Below, piece after piece: positions 58,973 through 64,000 of a stretch of DNA of 64,000 nt. The DNA comes from JBDTME01 sp964583795 (lineage in GTDB: Bacteria; Patescibacteriota; Microgenomatia; UBA1400; PJMF01): contig CAZOWX010000001.1 in the NCBI GenBank assembly GCA_964583795.1, positions 58,277 to 122,276 of the forward strand. The letters run 5' to 3'. Each line of letters opens with the position of its first letter. The first letter of the stretch is position 1. The position numbers and the translations under genes were made by a program. The notes under the pieces were generated by a model. The model did no database searches and had not been told where the DNA came from. It worked only from the letters and a program-made list of their open reading frames with translations.

Positions 58973-59290
58973 ATGAAATACGCCATCATTCACTTCCAGG
59001 GAAAGCAGATGAAAGTCGCTGTGGGAGATACTATTGTTACTGATTTAGTCGCACAAAAGGCTGGAGAAACCGTCACAGCAGACAAGGTACTGCTCATTTC
59101 TGATGGAGAAAACATCACAGTTGGTCAACCGTTTGTTCAAAACGCCACAGTTTCTCTAGAGGTCGTCGAGCATGGTCATGGTCCAAAGATTCGCGTCGCG
59201 ACTTACACAGCCAAGTCACGTCATCGCAAAGTTCACGGACATAAACAAGATCTCTCTTCACTGAAAGTCGTAAAAATCCTCTCAAAGTAG
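58973..59290 (+). CDS. rplU: 50S ribosomal protein L21 (bL21)
   Basis: The 105-residue protein starts MKYAIIHFQGKQMKV, then VLLISDGENITVGQPFVQNATV and the basic SRHRKVHGHKQ near the end, as in bL21. The usual neighbour rpmA follows after one methyltransferase gene, not directly. Confidence 0.95.
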   Translation: MKYAIIHFQGKQMKVAVGDTIVTDLVAQKAGETVTADKVLLISDGENITVGQPFVQNATVSLEVVEHGHGPKIRVATYTAKSRHRKVHGHKQDLSSLKVVKILSK

Positions 59291-59343
59291 GACTTGAGAG
59301 CATCGATCAATTTTCAACGTCTGTCATAACTGCTGGTGAAGCG

Positions 59344-59373
59344 TTGCATAGCAACAGCGAGTTGCTTTACAAT
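59344..59373 (+). promoter_or_regulatory. Promoter of the RNA methyltransferase gene
   Basis: TTGCAT (59344-59349), 18-nt spacer, TACAAT (59368-59373). AAGGA lies between the -10 and ATG 59384. Confidence 0.5.
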
Positions 59374-59383
59374 CAAGGAAACT

Positions 59384-60511
59384 ATGCGCTATTTACTTCA
59401 TTTAGGACGATTGGCTGATTTATCCTGGTACGAACTGACTCAAAATCTCTCTACTGGCGTGCAACTTTCAAAAGTAACTGAGACAATTGCTCAGGTTGAA
59501 TTCACTGACAGTGCGGCACTCACTGCGAAACTTGAAGCACTTTCAGGGATTATTAAAGCCTCGAGCGTCGTGGCAACTCTCGCGACACCAGATCAGGCCA
59601 TTGAACTCATCAGTGATGATCTTATTAAAAATGACAGAACCGATTTCTCAGTGTACAGCTCCCCGCAAAGTGACACTTCAGAACACATGAAAGCCGTCAA
59701 GCGACAACTCAGAACCCAACAACGATCCGCTCGATTTGTCTTACCAAAGGGGGATGGGTTATCAGCTTCCGTCCTCTTACACCAAAAAGTAAGTGAGTAT
59801 GGCATCATTCAACTCCAGAGTGAACTTTTGCTCATCAAAACTGTCTGGGTACAAAACATTGATCATTGGAGCTTCAAAGACGCTGGCAAACCACAACGTG
59901 ACCCGAAAAAGGGCATGCTGCCACCAAAACTCGCCCACATGATGGTGAACTTTATTTCACCCGACATTCAACACAAACCTGGTAAACGACTGTATGATCC
60001 GTTCTGCGGCACCGGAACCATTCTCATTGAGGCACTTGAACTTGGATGGAACACCGTAGGCTCTGACCTCACTCAATCTGCAGTGCAAGCTTCAGCCGAA
60101 AATTTACATTGGTTTACAACACAACAACATTTGCCTCAGCAATACGCCCTATTCAGCGCTGATGCAACCCACGTAACTCCACAACAACTTGGCACAAAAA
60201 TCGACGCCATCGTGACTGAGCCGTTTTTAGGCAAGCAACAACCTTCTGAAGCTCAGTTACCAAACGTTTTCAAGGGACTTGAGAAACTGTACTGGGGAGC
60301 ACTCAAGCGCTGGAAGGCAATTCTTAACGATCAAGCGGAGCTCGTCATCGTGACACCATTGGTGCAACTGGGTAAACATGAGTACTCACTCGCTTCGTTG
60401 ATTGACAAATCTCGAGAGCTTGGGTATAGTATCATTTCTGGTCCGATGATTTACACTCGAGAACAAACGATCGTAAAACGGGCTATTTATCACATAAAGT
60501 ATCACAGTTAA
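59384..60511 (+). CDS. Trm11-like RNA methyltransferase
   Basis: A SAM-dependent methyltransferase of about 375 residues. The N-terminal half (about 1-180) resembles a THUMP-type RNA-binding region; the SAM motif is LYDPFCGTGTILIEAL (about 205-220), with VGSDLTQSAVQASAENL and a catalytic TEPFLGK in place of the usual [DN]PPY. This combination matches the Trm11/TrmG10 group, which makes N2-methylguanosine in tRNA. ATG 59384 has AAGGA upstream and is used instead of the longer frame from 59336. It sits between rplU and rpmA, and its stop is 6 nt before rpmA. Confidence 0.85.
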   Translation: MRYLLHLGRLADLSWYELTQNLSTGVQLSKVTETIAQVEFTDSAALTAKLEALSGIIKASSVVATLATPDQAIELISDDLIKNDRTDFSVYSSPQSDTSEHMKAVKRQLRTQQRSARFVLPKGDGLSASVLLHQKVSEYGIIQLQSELLLIKTVWVQNIDHWSFKDAGKPQRDPKKGMLPPKLAHMMVNFISPDIQHKPGKRLYDPFCGTGTILIEALELGWNTVGSDLTQSAVQASAENLHWFTTQQHLPQQYALFSADATHVTPQQLGTKIDAIVTEPFLGKQQPSEAQLPNVFKGLEKLYWGALKRWKAILNDQAELVIVTPLVQLGKHEYSLASLIDKSRELGYSIISGPMIYTREQTIVKRAIYHIKYHS

Positions 60512-60516
60512 GACAT

Positions 60517-60777
60517 ATGTCACACGTTAAAGCCGGTGGAAGCGGCGCACATCAGCATAAACAACGACGCGGAAAGCGATTAGGACTCAAGATATCTGGT
60601 GGACAAGCAATTAAGATTGGTCAAGTTATCGTACGTCAACGCGGTTCCGTCTATGTAGCTGGAAAAAATGTCAAACTTGGTCGAGACTACACTGCTTTTT
60701 CCATGGCGAACGGAGTTGTCCGTTTTTCAAAGCGCTTAGGAAAAACAGTTGTGAATGTCGACAGCGCATCAGCATAA
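60517..60777 (+). CDS. rpmA: 50S ribosomal protein L27 (bL27)
   Basis: The 86-residue protein starts MSHVKAGGSGAHQHKQ with GKRLGLKISGGQAIKIGQVIVRQRGS, a direct bL27 signature. The N terminus reaches the peptidyl-transfer centre and needs no cleavage here, since no Firmicute-type prosequence is seen. It is coupled to the preceding methyltransferase gene. Confidence 0.96.
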   Translation: MSHVKAGGSGAHQHKQRRGKRLGLKISGGQAIKIGQVIVRQRGSVYVAGKNVKLGRDYTAFSMANGVVRFSKRLGKTVVNVDSASA

Positions 60778-60797
60778 TTTCCCTTCTTTTCAACTAC

Positions 60798-60826
60798 TTT
60801 TCACGAGGTTTTTAATCTGGTAAACT
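60798..60826 (+). promoter_or_regulatory. Promoter of parB, leaderless spacing
   Basis: TTTTCA (60798-60803), 17-nt spacer, TAAACT (60821-60826) preceded by TGG, six bases, ATG 60833. Confidence 0.65.
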
Positions 60827-60832
60827 CGTGGC

Positions 60833-61660
60833 ATGTCAGATCAATCCACTATTCAACAACTGCCCATTCACCAGCTGCAACCAAACCCACTGCAACCTCG
60901 AGGTGAGTTCGCCAAAGAAGAGCTTGAAGACCTCAAACAATCTATTCAAGAACACGGCATTATTGAGCCATTGGTTGTGGCTCACACTCCAGCAGGATAT
61001 CAAATCATTGCAGGTGAGAGACGCTGGCGAGCAGCCAAGCTCGCAGGATTGGAGGTCGTACCCGTTGTTTTGAAAAAAACCACCCCTCGGGGCATGCTTG
61101 AAATGGCATTAATTGAAAACGTCCAGCGAGTTGACCTCAACTCAATTGAACGCGGAAAAGCATTTCAACGACTAATGATCGAGTTTAAAATTTCCAACAC
61201 TGACTTAGCAAAGAAGATTGGTAAGTCTGCGGCCTTCATAAGCAACTCACTGCGACTCTTACAGCTTCCTGACGCTATTAAAGACGGACTCATTGGTGGA
61301 CTCATTGCTGAAGGTCACGCACGCGCGCTTGCAGCCATTCACGACACACGGTTGATGGTCGAAGCGTATAAAATCATTTTGCGAGAAAACGGCTCAGTAC
61401 GTCGTGCCGAAGCACTTGCGCGAATGATGAACGAACAACTTAAAAAACAAACCGAACCGACGAAAAAAGATCTTAAACCAATTGCCAACAGTGAACTTGA
61501 TGACTGGAGAGTGGCTCTCGAAAAAGCCTTAGGGCAACACGTTAATGTTCGACTCTCACGCTCCAAGAGGCAAACAAAAGTCAACATTACCCTGCACGGG
61601 ACACCAGATCAGACCCAAGCTCAACTGGAAAAAATCCTCGCTCTCTCAAGAGAGTATTAA
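60833..61660 (+). CDS. parB: Chromosome partitioning protein ParB/Spo0J
   Basis: A CTP-dependent clamp that binds parS sites and helps chromosome segregation. The 275-residue protein has the ParB/Srx domain with IHQLQPNPLQPRGEF, the CTP-binding GERRWRAAK (61-69) and ENVQRVDLN (95-103), the central HTH (about 122-145, TDLAKKIGKSAAFISNSLRL) and a C-terminal dimerisation part. No parA adjoins it; I saw no obvious 16-bp parS copy, but did not search systematically. It converges with lepB. Confidence 0.94.
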   Translation: MSDQSTIQQLPIHQLQPNPLQPRGEFAKEELEDLKQSIQEHGIIEPLVVAHTPAGYQIIAGERRWRAAKLAGLEVVPVVLKKTTPRGMLEMALIENVQRVDLNSIERGKAFQRLMIEFKISNTDLAKKIGKSAAFISNSLRLLQLPDAIKDGLIGGLIAEGHARALAAIHDTRLMVEAYKIILRENGSVRRAEALARMMNEQLKKQTEPTKKDLKPIANSELDDWRVALEKALGQHVNVRLSRSKRQTKVNITLHGTPDQTQAQLEKILALSREY

Positions 61661-61693
61661 GAATGAGTCACTTATTGGAAAATCAACGGTCTA

Positions 61694-62284
61694 TCATCTG
61701 GAGCTGTCGAGGCTGTACCCCGGTTTACTGATCCAACCTGCTTTATCGGCTGGCCAGTAGCGGAAAAAAGCTCGTCCGACAATCTCATTACTTGTGATTG
61801 GCCCCCAAGCACGTGAGTCACTCGAATACGGACGATTATCCCCACAAACAAAGTACTCGTCAGGGCCTAAAGTGATAATTTTCCCCTTTGTATATGCTCC
61901 AGGAAGAATGTCAAAGGAGCTTGGGATGTAGGGCTCGCTTAATTTCACTCCATTGACCCACACACCGTTGTCTTTTACCTCTACTTGATCACCTGGCAAA
62001 CCCAAAACACGCTTAATAAAGTCACACCCTGTCCCAATCGCACAGTTCGCGGCAGGAGGAGCATGAAACACCACCACATCGCCACGTTGCGGCTTGCCCA
62101 ACTTGTAACTAATTTTATCGGTCAACAAGTACTCTTTGTCCTGAAAGTTAGGCACCATCGATTGACCATTTACTTGATGTGGTTGAAGCAAAAATAAGTA
62201 CACCACCAAAAAAATAGACAGCGCGATCACAACTGTCTCGATGATATCGAGAAAAAAAGCGCCGATGGCTCTGGTGATGTCCAT
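61694..62284 (-). CDS. lepB: Signal peptidase I
   Basis: Cleaves signal peptides outside the membrane. The 196-residue protein starts MDITRAIGAFFLDIIETVVIAL with one transmembrane helix (about 12-34), then the catalytic Ser42 in GQSMVPNF and Lys91 in DFIKRVLGLPGD, and the GDNRPYSSDSRAWGP box. GGAG lies 7 nt before ATG 62284; a longer frame from 62374 covers the promoter and is rejected. Two Cys (CAIGTGC, about 81-87) just before the catalytic Lys may form a disulfide, unusual for the family. Confidence 0.94.
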   Translation of the reverse strand: MDITRAIGAFFLDIIETVVIALSIFLVVYLFLLQPHQVNGQSMVPNFQDKEYLLTDKISYKLGKPQRGDVVVFHAPPAANCAIGTGCDFIKRVLGLPGDQVEVKDNGVWVNGVKLSEPYIPSSFDILPGAYTKGKIITLGPDEYFVCGDNRPYSSDSRAWGPITSNEIVGRAFFRYWPADKAGWISKPGYSLDSSR

Positions 62285-62356
62285 ACGTTCTCCGAATGCA
62301 GCGGGATACAACAAGTAAAAATTATCTCCTTTGTTAGTGTCAAAAACAAGTGCAGA

Positions 62357-62366
62357 AGTATAAAAT
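62357..62366. promoter_or_regulatory. Overlapping divergent -10 elements of lepB and the flippase gene
   Basis: The minus strand reads TATACT (62362 to 62357) for lepB, leaving a leader of about 65 nt. The plus strand reads TAAAAT (62361-62366) 6 nt before ATG 62373 for the flippase gene, a leaderless spacing; TATAAA at 62359-62364 is an alternative. The two polymerases would compete for the same bases. Confidence 0.45.
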
Positions 62367-62372
62367 ATTCCC

Positions 62373-63608
62373 ATGGGATATCAGTCAACTTTCTTAGTCG
62401 GGGTGCGCTGGAACGGGGCATTAAAAATTGCTTCGAAACTGATTAGTGCTCTGAAACTTGCGATCATGGCTCGATTGCTTTCTCCCAAAGATTTTGGTAT
62501 TTTCTCGCTGGTACTCGTCTCAATTTCACTGGTCGAAGTGTTTACGGAAAGTGGCATCAACACTATTTTGGTACAGTCACACAAAAAGATCGAAGAGTAC
62601 GTCAACACGGCATGGATTTTTTCCATTTTTCGCGGGATTGCCATTGCGCTGATCATGATTGGGTTATCGTTTGTCCTCTCAAATTACTATCACGAGCCCT
62701 CTCTCAAACTACTTATCCTTGGTGCCAGTCTCATCCCATTCGTGCGCGGATTTATTAATCCTGCAATCATCACCTTTTATAAAGAGCTGGATTTTAAAAA
62801 AGACACCTTATATCGAATTTCTTTAGTTTTGATTGATTTCTCGGTAGCGGTCGCCGCTGGTTTTCTATTGCGCAGTACCGTCGCTTTGATTTTACCTATC
62901 TTCGTGGCAGCACTCGCTGACGTGTTCATCTCATTTCGCTTTTTATCCATCAAACCCAAACTCGAATTTCATTGGACTACTTTTAGTGAAATTTTTCACC
63001 AAACGAAATGGCTCAACAACATCTCTATTTTGGATTATTTAAACAAGAATGCTGACAACTTAATCGTGGGCAGAATTCTGGGAACCACTTTACTGGGCTT
63101 TTACCAAAATGCCTATGCACTAACACAATCAGCAACCTCGGAACTAAGCTTATCAGTGATTCACGCATCATTTCCAATTTTTACTCGGCTCACTAGTGAC
63201 ACGCAGCGCCTGCGGCAAGCTTTTTTTAAAGTCACTAAAGGCTATGGTCTGCTACTGCTTATTCCAACAGTATTATTTATGTTATTTCCCAAAATTATTG
63301 TTCAAATCCAGTTTGGCAATCAATGGCTAGCTCTCGCACCAATTTTGCCTATTTTGGCCGCTTCAGGCTACATACAAGGGTATTTTAATATCGGCAGTTC
63401 ATTACTTACCGCAAAGAAACGCTATCAATTTCTGTCCATTTCACTACTGGTTTTGTTGAGCACAATGGTTGCAGGACTACTCACTTTTACACCCAAATAC
63501 GGCCTGATTGGAGCCGCAGGGAGCGTGTTATTGGCGCGAATTATTACCGTTCCGTTTTACGTGCTCTTTACTCTGAAAGCCATTCACACCACTTCGCAAC
63601 AGTCCTAA
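62373..63608 (+). CDS. Wzx-like polysaccharide flippase (MOP superfamily)
   Basis: A 411-residue polytopic protein with about eleven to twelve hydrophobic segments. The start VRWNGALKIASKLISALKLAIMARLLSPKDFGIFSLVL (read in parts) and DNLIVGRILGTTLLGFYQNAYAL match the polysaccharide-export branch of the MATE/MOP superfamily. It would flip lipid-linked oligosaccharides made by the glycosyltransferases here. A basic ArgArg-type loop is absent, which fits Wzx and not MurJ. The ATG is 6 nt from a -10 box and is followed by another GT39-like gene. Confidence 0.85.
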   Translation: MGYQSTFLVGVRWNGALKIASKLISALKLAIMARLLSPKDFGIFSLVLVSISLVEVFTESGINTILVQSHKKIEEYVNTAWIFSIFRGIAIALIMIGLSFVLSNYYHEPSLKLLILGASLIPFVRGFINPAIITFYKELDFKKDTLYRISLVLIDFSVAVAAGFLLRSTVALILPIFVAALADVFISFRFLSIKPKLEFHWTTFSEIFHQTKWLNNISILDYLNKNADNLIVGRILGTTLLGFYQNAYALTQSATSELSLSVIHASFPIFTRLTSDTQRLRQAFFKVTKGYGLLLLIPTVLFMLFPKIIVQIQFGNQWLALAPILPILAASGYIQGYFNIGSSLLTAKKRYQFLSISLLVLLSTMVAGLLTFTPKYGLIGAAGSVLLARIITVPFYVLFTLKAIHTTSQQS

Positions 63609-63614
63609 ATTGTT

Positions 63615-64000
63615 ATGAGAAAAAAGCACGCCGTACAAAAAGCTCCAGTTGCATCCAATACCTCCTACTTTTCATTCTCAAGTACTGATTGGTTACTGGT
63701 CGTAGTCTTGTGTGTAGCAATTTTTTTACGTGTCTGGAAATTAGAAAGTACTATGATTTTTTTTGCAGATGCTGGCCGAGACATGTTGGCAGCTGTCCAA
63801 ATGATTCAGACTCACAAGATACCACTGCTGGGCATTCCTTCAAGCGTCCCTCAGTTTAAGCAGGGTCCTTTGTTCGTTTGGTTTGAGGTAATTATTTTCT
63901 TAGTTTCTGGCCCTCAACCATTAGCAGTTGGGTACGCAGTTGCAGTACTGAACTGTCTTAGCATCGTATTTTTCTTTTTATTACTCAAAAAACACACCAA
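63615..64000 (+). CDS. PMT/ArnT-like membrane glycosyltransferase, cut by the window end
   Basis: The first 128 codons of an open frame that runs off the window. After a basic N terminus (MRKKHAVQK) there is a hydrophobic segment (about 25-38), then KLESTMIFFADAGRDMLAA, with the acidic D-x-x-R-D site in the place of the DE loop of GT39/PMT_2 enzymes, and GPLFVWFEVIIFLVSG followed by another helix. It is 6 nt after the flippase stop and likely co-transcribed. Confidence 0.75.
   Translation, partial: MRKKHAVQKAPVASNTSYFSFSSTDWLLVVVLCVAIFLRVWKLESTMIFFADAGRDMLAAVQMIQTHKIPLLGIPSSVPQFKQGPLFVWFEVIIFLVSGPQPLAVGYAVAVLNCLSIVFFFLLLKKHT

Noticed and set aside
62285..62374. Extended lepB from 62374
   Set aside because: It overlaps the divergent promoter and the flippase start; GGAG before ATG 62284 and family length support the shorter form.
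1..64000. CRISPR arrays, tRNA, rRNA, transposases, integrases or attachment sites
   Set aside because: No regularly spaced repeats, no cloverleaf-like sequence and no recombinase-like protein were seen; a tRNAscan or MinCED run would settle it.

Overview
The window looks like a chromosome segment of a bacterium of the Candidate Phyla Radiation (Patescibacteria), most likely a Microgenomates-type lineage. This is inferred from gene content and style, not from a marker-gene tree: a DUF4012 membrane protein, many GT4/GT2/GT39 glycosyltransferases, a shortened MurE and RecO, eukaryote-like IleRS, single-chain GlyRS, no tRNA or rRNA genes here, moderate-to-low GC, and tightly packed genes. UGA is used as a normal stop, so the code is standard (table 11). 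I found no mobile element, prophage, CRISPR array or integrase.

Layout. 1-2.2 kb: a lipoprotein with an FMN-binding-like tail, the flavin transferase ApbE, and GreA on the minus strand. 2.2-13.8 kb: surface-glycan genes (GT39-like, GT4, GT2, acetyltransferase, O-antigen ligase/polymerase-like) with a ruvC-ruvA-ruvB block inside. 13.8-21.2 kb, minus strand: a storage-glucan and hexose module (GT4/5 glycogen-synthase-like, GH57, GH15, DUF1622 protein, GlcNAc-kinase-like, Pgi). 21.3-31.5 kb: a second glycan cluster with ManC, an initiating sugar-phosphate transferase and DUF4012. 31.5-33.8 kb: recO and T-box-controlled glyS. 34.9-54.1 kb: a large dcw cluster running mraZ-rsmH-ftsL-ftsI-(unknown)-murE-HAD-pgeF-murC-murB-murA-mraY-murD-ftsW-murG-ftsQ-ftsA-ftsZ, without murF or ddl. 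54.1-57.4 kb: T-box-controlled ileS. 57.4-64 kb: an unknown gene, a rodA-like gene, rplU, an RNA methyltransferase, rpmA, parB, lepB, a flippase and a truncated GT39-like gene at the window edge.

How it fits together: the window encodes most of cytoplasmic peptidoglycan precursor synthesis and the divisome. It also encodes a large part of a surface polysaccharide pathway (activated mannose, initiating transferase, many glycosyltransferases, flippase, polymerase/ligase). A separate block can make and break an alpha-glucan.

Two regulatory themes stand out. First, the glyS and ileS leaders are T-box riboswitches with a tiny Stem I, in which the specifier codon (GGC, ATC) sits at the same place in a terminal hexaloop. 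Both have the correct discriminator-matching base and an intrinsic terminator. Second, many first-in-transcript genes have a -10 hexamer (often an extended TGN form) ending only 6-10 nt before the start codon, which predicts leaderless or nearly leaderless mRNAs. Genes inside operons rely on 4-nt stop/start overlaps or weak Shine-Dalgarno sites.
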